11,398 nucleotides of DNA from Planctomycetota bacterium (GTDB lineage: Bacteria > Planctomycetota > MHYJ01 > JACQXL01 > JAVHLO01). The DNA lies in NCBI GenBank assembly GCA_031082105.1, contig JAVHLO010000075.1, positions 1-11,398 of the forward strand. Direction: 5' to 3'. The notes below the pieces were generated by a model. It searched no databases, had not been told where the DNA came from, and saw only the letters and a list, made by a program, of their open reading frames with translations. Below are positions 1 to 6,682 of the stretch, in pieces. Position 1 is the stretch's first letter. Every line of letters starts with the position of its first letter. Both the position numbers and the translations under genes were made by a program.

Positions 1-124
1 TGTTTGTCACCCCGCCGAAGCGGGACGATACCTTGCCCGCCCGCTACGCAATCTCCCCCACCGGCAGGCCAAACATCTCACGCGCCACATAGCCCGCCAG
101 CGACCTGCCCGCTTTCCTCGCTTG
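1..124 (-). pseudogene. RAYT-like transposase C-terminal fragment, copy 1 (partial at window edge)
   Basis: Read on the minus strand this stretch gives KAGRSLAGYVAREMF, then GLPVGEIA, an in-frame TAG (44-46), and SSRFGGVTN up to the window edge. It is 119/124 identical to 2188-2311. The pattern (REMFGLPV.EIA followed by RFGGVTNTVTRA in the longer copy) resembles the helix-turn-helix-like C-terminus of REP-associated tyrosine transposases as I remember that family. Similarity to the second copy stops sharply at 124, where the coding frame is lost to a stop. No catalytic HUH or Tyr region is present, so this is a relic. The family assignment is inference; the repeat itself is directly visible. 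The copy probably continues left of the window. Confidence 0.6.
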
Positions 125-473
125 GGGGATTCAGGCCGGTTCATTCTCAGGTTGCCGTTTCACGCCGGGCGACACAACCATACGGTATGATACCGAATCC
201 TCGCCGGGAAATCAAGCACGCGCTGCGCCCGTGGTCCACACGGATCTCGGCGCCTCTGGGGCAGAAATCCTTGACTTTCCGGCGTCGCATGATATGCTGG
301 GCGCGGTACGATTCGTGAGCGACTCGATGTGGGGGCGGGCTCCGAATTCCGATTCCGCCGGAAGCCGGGCCGGTCGCCGACCGACAGGGCTTGCGAGCGG
401 ACGCAACGGAAAGGCCTGCGACGGCAAACGGGGGAGAGAAGAGACGGAAAGAGAACGGACCGGCACGCCACCT
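125..473. other. Gene-free stretch upstream of the tRNA relic
   Basis: No convincing gene was found on either strand. Short open frames here have no recognisable domain and no good ribosome site. A small perfect inverted repeat (CGGTAT, 1-nt spacer, ATACCG) lies at 183-195. A sigma70-like promoter candidate at 271-298 is listed separately. Confidence 0.5.
271..298 (+). promoter_or_regulatory. Candidate sigma70-type promoter upstream of the tRNA relic
   Basis: The boxes are TTGACT (271-276) and TATGCT (293-298), separated by 16 nt. They match consensus at 5/6 and 4/6. The expected start near 305 would leave about 170 nt before the tRNA, which is long. It may therefore be an old tRNA promoter or a chance match. 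Confidence 0.35.
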
Positions 474-548
474 GGGCCCGTAGCTCAATGGCAGAGCAGG
501 GGACTCATAATCCCTCCGAGGCCAAAAACTCGACTCCCGCCCGGGTAA
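474..548 (+). pseudogene. Degenerate tRNA with CAT anticodon (Met/Ile2 type)
   Basis: The 5' part is a perfect tRNA. It has acceptor strand GGGCCCG (474-480), TA, D-stem GCTC (483-486) and GAGC (494-497) around an AATGGCA loop, and an anticodon stem GGGGA/TCCCT (499-503, 511-515) enclosing CTCATAA, so the anticodon is CAT. The 3' part does not fold. A T-loop-like CTCGACT (529-535) is flanked by AAAAA and CCCGC, which cannot pair. The acceptor partner should be CGGGCCC but reads CGGGTAA (542-548). No encoded CCA follows. The 3' half looks decayed or replaced, as might happen after integration at a tRNA. It could be a very divergent functional tRNA, but that is less likely. Confidence 0.6.
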
Positions 549-1075
549 GGATTTCTGCCACTACCCCTTGACTTGCACCGGACTTGCGGCAACAACGGTA
601 CATACCCGTCAACAGCCTTTGTAGACTGAAATTGACTGTTTTGGTGAACAGTTAGTGAATGGAATTCGGGCGTTTTTCGGCGGCGAAGCTGTCGAGCGCG
701 CCTCGTCCGCATTATTCACGAATCAAGGAAGAGTATCGACAGACTGTCATTCCGAACTCGGTTCGGAATCTCCTTTGCCACGTGCCCTGCTCTTCGCTGA
801 AGGAGATGCCGAACCAAGTTCGGCATGACAGCGAACCGAATTTCATGAATAAGTCGGGCTAGTGGAACCGGGTCTCTTCTGTGCCGCAGGCGAGCCAACC
901 TCAAAGACCGCCGCGACTCCACGCGCACTGTGCGGAACGGCATCGCGTCTGTGGCGCAGCCTTCCCCCGACCGTGCGAAATCGCCGAGTGCGTTGTGACG
1001 GTCCTGCTCGTCTGAAGAATCGGTGTGACGTACTATCATTCACACAGGCGCCACACATGATTCTCGGAGGCAAGA
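549..1075. other. Gene-free stretch containing a palindromic element and the transposase leader
   Basis: No convincing gene is present. The stretch holds the nested palindrome at 712-852 (separate entry). A small hairpin lies just ahead of the transposase: GTGTGA (1023-1028) and TCACAC (1040-1045) around an 11-nt loop. This could be an operator, a remnant of an insertion-sequence end, or chance. I see no clear promoter for the transposase; TTGTGA (993-998) and AAGAAT (1015-1020) are a weak pair. Confidence 0.45.
712..852. repeat. 141-bp nested palindromic (MITE-like) element
   Basis: Inner arms 745-775 and 800-830 are inverted repeats of 31 nt with four mismatches, opening with TGTCATTCCGAACT and closing with the matching ATGACA end. 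Outer arms 712-722 and 842-852 (TTATTCACGAA and TTCATGAATAA) match 10/11. The inner arms are closely similar to those of the element at 2342-2463, although the outer arms differ. No open reading frame lies inside, so it would have to be mobilised in trans. I see no clear target duplication. Confidence 0.75.
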
Positions 1076-2068
1076 ATGTCTACGACTCGCGCTCTTCCCC
1101 GCATCTCTTTGCCCAAAGGCTGGCCGCGGCGCGTCAAGGCGGCCATGCTCCACGTCATTTCCCTCGCCCGCTATTCTCTCCTCTCTGTGCGCGGCTGGGT
1201 CGCCGACGCAGCTCGGAGCGGTGCCAAGCGCCGCTCCGCCAGGCGCAAGCCCCGCACCCCAGATCCGCTCACAGCCCAACTCGGCAGATTGACAGAAGAG
1301 ATCGCGCTTCTCCGCGAAGAGATACGCATCAAGGATTCCCGCGTAGCCCGGATAGACCCGCGCCGCCGACCGCACTACTCGGGAACCGAACGCATGGCCA
1401 TCCTTGAACTCAAGTCCGCCAGAGGGTGGTCCCTGACACAGGCCGCAGACCGGTTCTTTATCGAACCCGCCACCGTCACGTCGTGGCTCCAGGTCGTCAA
1501 CGGAGGCGGTCCCGACTCACTCGTACAGATACAGACGCCGGTCAACAAGTTCCCGGATTTTGTCGGCCACCTCGTGCGACGTCTCAAAGTCTTGTGCCCC
1601 GCCTTGGGCAAGGCGAAGATTGCGCAGTTTCTGGGCCGGGCTGGACTCCACCTTGCGGCCTCTTCCGTCAGGCGGATGCTGCGCCAAGAGCCGACGAAGC
1701 CAGACAAGCCCGCTGGCTGCAAGGACGAATCGAATCGCCAACTGACGGCCAAGTGTCCCGATCGTCTCCACCACGTGGACATGACTGTTGTCCCGACATC
1801 GCTGGGCATGTGGGTGAGCTGGTTGCCCTTTGCGCTGCCGCAGGTTTGGCCGTTCTGCTGGTGGGTTGTCGCTGTGCTTGATCATTTCTCGCGGCGGTGT
1901 GCAGGCGTGGAGGTCTTCAAGAAGCCGCCGGTCTCCGTGCAGATCAGGGCGTTTCTCGGAAGAATCTTCGGCAAGGTCAAGCCCAAGTACCTCGTCTGCG
2001 ACAAGGGGAGACAGTTCTGGTGCACGGGATTTCCAAGCTCCAGGGTCAGGTCGACACTATACACTTAA
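1076..2068 (+). pseudogene. Truncated DDE integrase-type transposase
   Basis: This is a transposase of the rve/integrase-core group with an N-terminal helix-turn-helix. The ATG is preceded by GGAGG (1066-1070) at a 5-nt gap. The order seen is a coiled coil (LTEEIALLREEIRIKD, about residues 71-90), an HTH (MAILELKSARGWSLTQAADRF onward, about 104-140), then the catalytic core with HVDMTVVPT (first Asp, about 235) and CDKGRQFW (second Asp). The homologous part stops near WCTGF, at about 2036-2042. The last dozen codons come from foreign sequence containing the RAYT-end motif at 2043-2069. Relatives I remember run to about 420-440 residues and carry the third catalytic residue (Glu) in a motif like ERFxRTLKDE. 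That motif is absent here, so the protein should be inactive. Confidence 0.85.
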
Positions 2069-2069
2069 C
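2043..2069. repeat. 27-bp putative RAYT-element end, copy 1
   Basis: The motif begins GGGTCAGGTCGAC and ends CTATACACTTAAC. It recurs with two differences (25/27) at 2323-2341 plus 2471-2478, where a hairpin element splits it. Both copies sit a short distance downstream of a minus-strand frame ending in ...DRL...EA-stop. This suggests it is the 3' terminus of a mobile unit. It also marks the break in the upstream transposase gene. Confidence 0.65.
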
Positions 2070-2089
2070 TGTCCCTTGATCGCCGGGAT

Positions 2090-2320
2090 TCACGCCTCCA
2101 GCGATGCGCTGAGGCGGTCGCGGATCCTTTCGAGACGCCTTGCCAACGTGGCGTCCTTCTCTGACGCCGCGCTCGCTCGCGTCACCGTGTTTGTCACCCC
2201 GCCGAAGCGGGACGATACCTTGCCCGCCCGCTACGCAATCTCAGCCACCGGCAGGCCAAACATCTCACGCGCCACATGGCCCGCCAGCGGCCTGCCCGCT
2301 TTCCCCGCTTGCGAGCCGAT
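2090..2320 (-). pseudogene. RAYT-like transposase C-terminal fragment, copy 2
   Basis: The minus-strand frame reads GKAGRPLAGHVAREMFG, LPVAEIA, an in-frame TAG (2231-2233), AGKVSSRFGGVTNTVTRA, SAASEKDATLARRLE, RIRDRLSASLEA, then TGA (2090-2092). About 77 codons survive. They look like the C-terminal DNA-binding tail of a REP-associated tyrosine transposase: two helices around GLPVAEIA and NTVTRA, then a basic helix. This family call is from memory of the pattern. The N-terminal HUH and catalytic Tyr part is missing; the frame is interrupted upstream by the second element end at 2322. The premature TAG is shared with copy 1 at 1-124, so the nonsense change predates the duplication. Confidence 0.6.
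2188..2311. repeat. 124-bp direct repeat, second copy (first copy 1-124)
   Basis: There are 119 identical bases in 124. The five differences are a CC/AG pair and three transitions. Both copies are in the same orientation, 2187 bp apart, and bracket the tRNA relic and the broken transposase. The repeat could support homologous deletion of that segment. Confidence 0.9.
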
Positions 2321-2321
2321 T

Positions 2322-2478
2322 GGGGTCAGATCGACGCTATAGATTCTGCTGAAAAACCCCCTTGCCTGTCATGCCGAACTTGGTTCGGCATCTCCTCTAC
2401 CCTTGGACAAGGAGATGCTGAACCGAGTTCAGAATGACAGAACCGGGGTTTTTCAGCAGAATCCACTATACACTTAAC
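2322..2478. repeat. RAYT-element end, copy 2, split by a hairpin insertion
   Basis: The left part (2323-2341, GGGTCAGATCGACGCTATA) and the right part (2471-2478, CACTTAAC) join into the same 27-bp motif as 2043-2069 with two differences. The intervening segment is the hairpin element at 2342-2463 plus a repeated CACTATA (2464-2470) that duplicates CGCTATA (2335-2341) with one mismatch. Confidence 0.65.
2342..2463. mobile_element. 122-bp hairpin MITE with perfect 19-bp terminal inverted repeats
   Basis: The ends GATTCTGCTGAAAAACCCC (2342-2360) and its exact complement (2445-2463) are perfect inverted repeats. Inside, 2367-2396 and 2410-2439 form a second inverted repeat of 30 nt with four mismatches, closely similar to the inner arms of the 712-852 element. 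The flanks carry an apparent 7-bp target duplication (CRCTATA). The element is non-coding. It lies 43 bp past the cyclase stop codon. Because each inner stem is followed by a G-run and five Ts on either strand, it may also act as a bidirectional terminator. Confidence 0.8.
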
Positions 2479-2505
2479 GGCCCTTTGGCTTCCCGGGTTC
2501 GGGGC

Positions 2506-5500
2506 TCATGCTTCCTGCGATGACGCGAGGCGGTCGTGGGTCTTCTCGATCCGCATTGCCAGCAGCCCCTCCACTCTCTCCACTTCGCTCAGCTCCTTCC
2601 GTTGACCGAATTCCTGCGCAAGCGCCCTCGCCTCGCGCAGCGCCTTACGGGCTTCTTCCAGGCGCTGCGCTCTCGACATTGCGGAAAGCCCGGCCCGGCC
2701 GGGCGGTTGCGTCTCACCTTGCGCCGATTCGACGCCCGCGATCCCGCCCAGGTGCGCTTCCGCAAGATAGACGAGCAGGTCGGTCAGTTGCTGCCTGCAG
2801 TTCATCCCGCGCCACAGACCGAGCGCAGTTTCTATCTTCTCTATCGCCTCGTCGCAGGCGCCCATCCTGAGGAGCGCGGTTCCGATGCCGCCAATGCCGT
2901 AGGCCTCGTACCGTTTGCCCCCGATTTCGCGACCGATCTGCAGGGCCTTTTCGTAGAAGTCTTTCGCTTTGGCGTAGTCGCCCTCCTGGAAGTACGTGTC
3001 GCCTGTGTTGCCGATCGCAAGGGCCTTTCGGCTCTTGTCGCCGATCTCCTCGGCCTCATCGAGCTGCTGCTTGAAACACTCCCTTGCGCGCTGAGAATCC
3101 CCCTGTCCTTTGTAGACCGTTCCCATATTGCCGATCGCCAGCGCCCTGGCTGTCCTGTCCCCGAATCTCTCCGCAATCTGGAGCTGCTGCTGGTAGCATT
3201 CCATTGCCTTCTGATAATCGTTCAGCATCGTATACGCCACCCCGATGTTGCCGATAGCGCGGAGCTTGTTGCCTTCGAGTCCGAGCTCCTCTGCAAGCCG
3301 CATTGATTCCCGGTAGTATTCTATCGCCCTGGCGTAGTTGCCCTGCTCCGCGTGGATGAGGCCGATGTTGCCCAGGGCCGAGGCGCGATTCGGCCTGTCG
3401 CCGGTCCGATCGGAGAGATTGAGCTGGTCCTGGAAACATGTCATGGCGCACGTGTAGTCGCCCAGCGCCCAATAGACAGTGCCGGTATTGCCGAGCGCAA
3501 AGCCCTCGCCCTGCGCGTAACCGGCTGCCCGCGCCTGTTTCACTGCGGAGATCGCCGTTTTCAAGGCGTCATCCACCCGGCCGAGATGCCTGTATACGGT
3601 CGCCAGAAAACTCCCGGCGTCGACCACGAGATGGGCATCACCAAGCCTCTCCGCAAGCAACACGGCCTGTTCGCATTGACCGGCCGCTTCCATGGGCTTG
3701 CCGACACGCTGGTAGACCCGCGCAAGGCTGATTCGTCCTTTGGCTGTTCTTGCCTGCGCGTCGGTGCTCGGGTCGTCGGTGAGTCGCAAGAACAGTCGCA
3801 AAAAGAGCGCAATCGCTTCCGAATTCTTGTAGGTTTCGTCCGCATACGCCGCGGCTTTCTCAAGATACTCGACCTCCTTAGCCGGCATCTCTCCTGCGCC
3901 ATAGTGGTCGGCTATCTCACGGAAGAACTCGCTCCGGCCGGCGAAGAGGTTCTCGATGACCTCTCCGGCCAATCGATGGACGCAGGCGCGCAAAGACGGC
4001 GGCTGGAGATGATAAGCGGCCTTCTGCATCAGCGCGTGGCGAAAGAGGTAGGCCGCCTCGCCTCCCACGGTCGTGCGCAGGCTTTCCGGGACGACGAACC
4101 CCTTTCTCTGGGCGGGCGGAATGACCCCTTCGGGCCTGCCCGAAAAGTGTTCGCTGCGCCGGAGAAGTTCTTCCAGGACCTGTCTCAGAAACCGCACGCC
4201 GAGCGTTGCGGCGTGTTTCAACCCGTCTCTCAGGTAGGCCTCCATCTGGTCGAAGCGGGCGAGCAGCAGGCTGTCAAGCGTCGCAGGCAAACGGCCCATG
4301 TCCCCTTCGAGCGCCATGCCGTCCGGGGTCTCGACCAGAAGCGCGGCGTCCTTCAAGTGGGCCGCCATCTGGTCGACGAAGAACGGATTCCCCTCGGTCT
4401 TCAGGGCCAGGAATTCGATCAGCGCCGGGCAGGGCTTTCTTCTTATCCGCTGCTCGAATATCGCGGCGACCAGATCGTTATCGAGCGCGCGCAGTTCGAT
4501 CTCATGAAACGGCACTCCCTTCTCCACCGGCGCGCCCGGCTTCATCATTGCAGCGGCCTCCGGCCCTGCGCCGCCGGACGATTGCTGGAGATAGCGCGAA
4601 GTCAATACGGCGATGAAAGGCACGCGAGCCACGTTGCGCGTCATCGTCTTCAGCCATTCCGTGGTCGACGGTTCCATCCAATGGGCGTCTTCGACCTCGA
4701 GGACGAGCGGCGCCTCGAACGCGAGCGCCTTGACGAGTTCCTTCACGGCGTAGAGCTGATTCTCGTAGCGGAGCCTGGGATCGCTCACTTGCGAGAAGGG
4801 CGAGCCCTCCCAGCGGCAGTCGACAAGAGAGGCGAGGAACGAGAGTGTCCGCTTGAGTTCCCGCCTGGTGTCATCCGGCGTGGAACTGCGACGCATGATG
4901 GCATCCATCCTGTCCTGGATTCTTGCCCTTTTCTCTTCCCGGGAAGAGAAGGCGTTCACGTCGAAGAACCGCTCAAGCCAGACGGCTATGGGCTTGAGCC
5001 CGCTGTCATGTTCGAAGCAGGGCAGGTGCACCCAGTGGAAGAACCCGCCCGACCTCTCGAGGTTCTTGCGGAAGGCCTGGACGAGCCGGGTCTTTCCCAT
5101 TCCGGCCTCGCCATAGATGCAGGCTACGCCGGCGAACTCGCCCTTGACCGTCCGCTCGAACATTTCGTGCAGACGCTGAAGTTCGGCCTGTCGGCCGACC
5201 ATCGCGCTCTCGTAGACCCACGCGGCGGTGCGTGGAGAAGCCCGTTCGCATTGAAAAACGGGTTCCGGTCTCGATTTGCCCTTGAACGTACGCGCGCCGA
5301 GAGGCTTGAATTCGAACAACTGCGATGCGGCCTCCTGAACGCGCGCGGAACCGAGCGTTGCGCCCCACGGCGCCTCGACCATGAGTCGCGCCGACATGTT
5401 GACGCAGTCGCCGAGACACGTCCATTCGTTACGGAGCTCGCTGCCGGTATGCCCGGCGTAGGCAATCCCCGAGTCCACGCCGACACGAACCGCAACGCCC

Positions 5501-6414
5501 GGCATGGTTCTCAAGCGTGTCCGTAGCTGGTCCACGAAGTTCAGTGCGGCCACGACCGGCTTCTCGCTGGCCCTGGGGGCGCCAAAGAAACAGACCGCCG
5601 TCATTCCCTTGTCGCCGAAGTCGACCTTGTTGAAGGTCCCGCCGCCCGCGATAAGACAATCGCGGACACAACTGAGAACCGCGCCGATCTCCTCATGATC
5701 CCGGAGCGGCTCGAAATCGTCGCGCCGTCCGAGCCCGACGAACACCGAGGCGATCGGCCTGATCTCGGGCTTGTCGCCGAGTTGAAGGATCTCATCCTGG
5801 ATGAAAGCGGACAGGGTCTTTGGATCGTTGGGTTCCCGGGTCGGCGGGTCGGGGAGTCGGCGCGCTGTTGATTCCGGCCCGCTTGCCGCTTTCTTGATCG
5901 CGTTCGAAACGGCGATTTCGCCTGCGGAGGAGCTCTGTTGGAGGGCGGCCGCGCCGTCTATCGGCAGGCCGCGAAAATAAAAACAGCATCGGCCGATGGC
6001 GTCCTCGGTGATCCCCCAGTGGATTTCGCCTGCGTCGACCCCGCATTTCACGGCGAAGTCGAAAACGCCGTCAGGCGTGGCTTCGCCTCCGCTTTCGGCG
6101 AAGAAACGCGCTATGTCTTCCGCGGCAGACCGGGCACGGCCCCCGTCATCCGCCGGAAAAACGGCGGAGAACGAATCGCCGGCGAATCCGGTGATCGTGC
6201 CGCCCCGGTCGAGAACGAACCTGACGGGGGGAGTGAAGATGCGCGCTATCTGGCGGCTCATCATTTCCGCGCCGCGTTCGCCGGCCGCGAATGCGGTTTC
6301 CATCAGGGCTGTGAAGCCGGATATGTCCGCGCACAGGGCGGACCCGACGAACCGGCCCAGGAACCGCCGGGCCGCGTAGTTGCTCTCAATGAAGTCGGGG
6401 ATGTATCTTTTCAT
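2506..6414 (-). CDS. Soluble adenylyl cyclase-like protein: tandem class III cyclase, STAND-type NTPase and TPRs
   Basis: Predicted to make cAMP from ATP; no signal peptide or membrane segment, so probably cytoplasmic. Counting from the ATG at 6414 (1302 residues), cyclase domain 1 (about 23-175) has both metal Asps (D30 in ADISGFT, D80 in GFAGD) but lacks the transition-state Asn/Arg. Domain 2 (about 218-390) lacks the first Asp but has K263, T332, N339 and R343 (CVNMSAR). One composite active site results, as in ADCY10 (sAC). An NTPase follows, with Walker A GEAGMGKT (435-442) and Walker B-like LVLEVED (D576). TPRs of exactly 40 residues (GNxGxxY) run to about 1195. The last 19 residues resemble the RAYT-like tail. 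A TTG at 6429 would add five residues, but AGGA abuts it directly; AGGA lies 15 nt from the ATG, so the start is uncertain. The substrate is inferred from K263/T332. Confidence 0.92.
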   Translation of the reverse strand: MKRYIPDFIESNYAARRFLGRFVGSALCADISGFTALMETAFAAGERGAEMMSRQIARIFTPPVRFVLDRGGTITGFAGDSFSAVFPADDGGRARSAAEDIARFFAESGGEATPDGVFDFAVKCGVDAGEIHWGITEDAIGRCCFYFRGLPIDGAAALQQSSSAGEIAVSNAIKKAASGPESTARRLPDPPTREPNDPKTLSAFIQDEILQLGDKPEIRPIASVFVGLGRRDDFEPLRDHEEIGAVLSCVRDCLIAGGGTFNKVDFGDKGMTAVCFFGAPRASEKPVVAALNFVDQLRTRLRTMPGVAVRVGVDSGIAYAGHTGSELRNEWTCLGDCVNMSARLMVEAPWGATLGSARVQEAASQLFEFKPLGARTFKGKSRPEPVFQCERASPRTAAWVYESAMVGRQAELQRLHEMFERTVKGEFAGVACIYGEAGMGKTRLVQAFRKNLERSGGFFHWVHLPCFEHDSGLKPIAVWLERFFDVNAFSSREEKRARIQDRMDAIMRRSSTPDDTRRELKRTLSFLASLVDCRWEGSPFSQVSDPRLRYENQLYAVKELVKALAFEAPLVLEVEDAHWMEPSTTEWLKTMTRNVARVPFIAVLTSRYLQQSSGGAGPEAAAMMKPGAPVEKGVPFHEIELRALDNDLVAAIFEQRIRRKPCPALIEFLALKTEGNPFFVDQMAAHLKDAALLVETPDGMALEGDMGRLPATLDSLLLARFDQMEAYLRDGLKHAATLGVRFLRQVLEELLRRSEHFSGRPEGVIPPAQRKGFVVPESLRTTVGGEAAYLFRHALMQKAAYHLQPPSLRACVHRLAGEVIENLFAGRSEFFREIADHYGAGEMPAKEVEYLEKAAAYADETYKNSEAIALFLRLFLRLTDDPSTDAQARTAKGRISLARVYQRVGKPMEAAGQCEQAVLLAERLGDAHLVVDAGSFLATVYRHLGRVDDALKTAISAVKQARAAGYAQGEGFALGNTGTVYWALGDYTCAMTCFQDQLNLSDRTGDRPNRASALGNIGLIHAEQGNYARAIEYYRESMRLAEELGLEGNKLRAIGNIGVAYTMLNDYQKAMECYQQQLQIAERFGDRTARALAIGNMGTVYKGQGDSQRARECFKQQLDEAEEIGDKSRKALAIGNTGDTYFQEGDYAKAKDFYEKALQIGREIGGKRYEAYGIGGIGTALLRMGACDEAIEKIETALGLWRGMNCRQQLTDLLVYLAEAHLGGIAGVESAQGETQPPGRAGLSAMSRAQRLEEARKALREARALAQEFGQRKELSEVERVEGLLAMRIEKTHDRLASSQEA

Positions 6415-6457
6415 CGCAGACGGATTCAATCCTGGTCAGAGACAGTCAGCCGACGCT

Positions 6458-6487
6458 ATTCTAGCAGAAAGGGCCGGAAATTGCCAT
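6458..6487 (-). promoter_or_regulatory. Candidate promoter of the cyclase gene
   Basis: On the minus strand, an extended -10 TGCTAGAAT places TAGAAT at 6463-6458. An ATGGCA -35 candidate (6487-6482) lies 18 nt upstream. The predicted start near 6451 gives a leader of about 37 nt to the ATG at 6414. The -10 with TGn is good and the -35 is weak (4/6). Confidence 0.45.
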
Positions 6488-6618
6488 CAGCGGACAACCG
6501 ACACCTTGAGCGGAAGAGCGGGGACTGAGCGAGTCGGGGGGGGCCAGTGGGGTCATGTCGGCATAGCTTGACAAGCACACTCAGGACCTTCGATTCGCCC
6601 AACGCCCGCGTCTTTTTC

Positions 6619-6647
6619 TTGCGCCGCCTTGCGTGTCCTGCTATACT
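6619..6647 (+). promoter_or_regulatory. Candidate promoter of the protease operon
   Basis: TATACT (6642-6647) is preceded by TG plus one base, an extended -10. A weak -35, TTGCGC (6619-6624), sits 17 nt upstream. Transcription would start near 6654, about 29 nt before the ATG at 6683. No second gene start competes for it. Confidence 0.5.
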
Positions 6648-6682
6648 GATTCCCCTGAAAGACCTTTTTGTGGAGAGGCCTC

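Noticed and set aside
568..596. TTGACT at 568-573 as a promoter
   Set aside because: No acceptable -10 box lies 15-19 nt downstream, and no gene follows at a sensible distance.
549..660. Possible integrase fragment next to the tRNA relic
   Set aside because: Neither strand gives a recognisable tyrosine or serine recombinase motif; only short composition-driven frames were found.
862..1407. An open frame overlapping the start of the transposase
   Set aside because: No recognisable domain and no ribosome site. The 1076 frame has a good ribosome site and transposase motifs.
2342..2463. The hairpin as only a cyclase terminator
   Set aside because: Perfect 19-bp ends, an apparent target duplication and a sister element at 712-852 make a mobile element the better primary call; terminator activity may be secondary.
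3352..5526. A 724-codon open frame on the plus strand inside the cyclase gene
   Set aside because: It is antisense to a gene with clear domains. Its composition (Arg, Ala, Gly and His rich, no motif) is what GC-rich codons give on the opposite strand.
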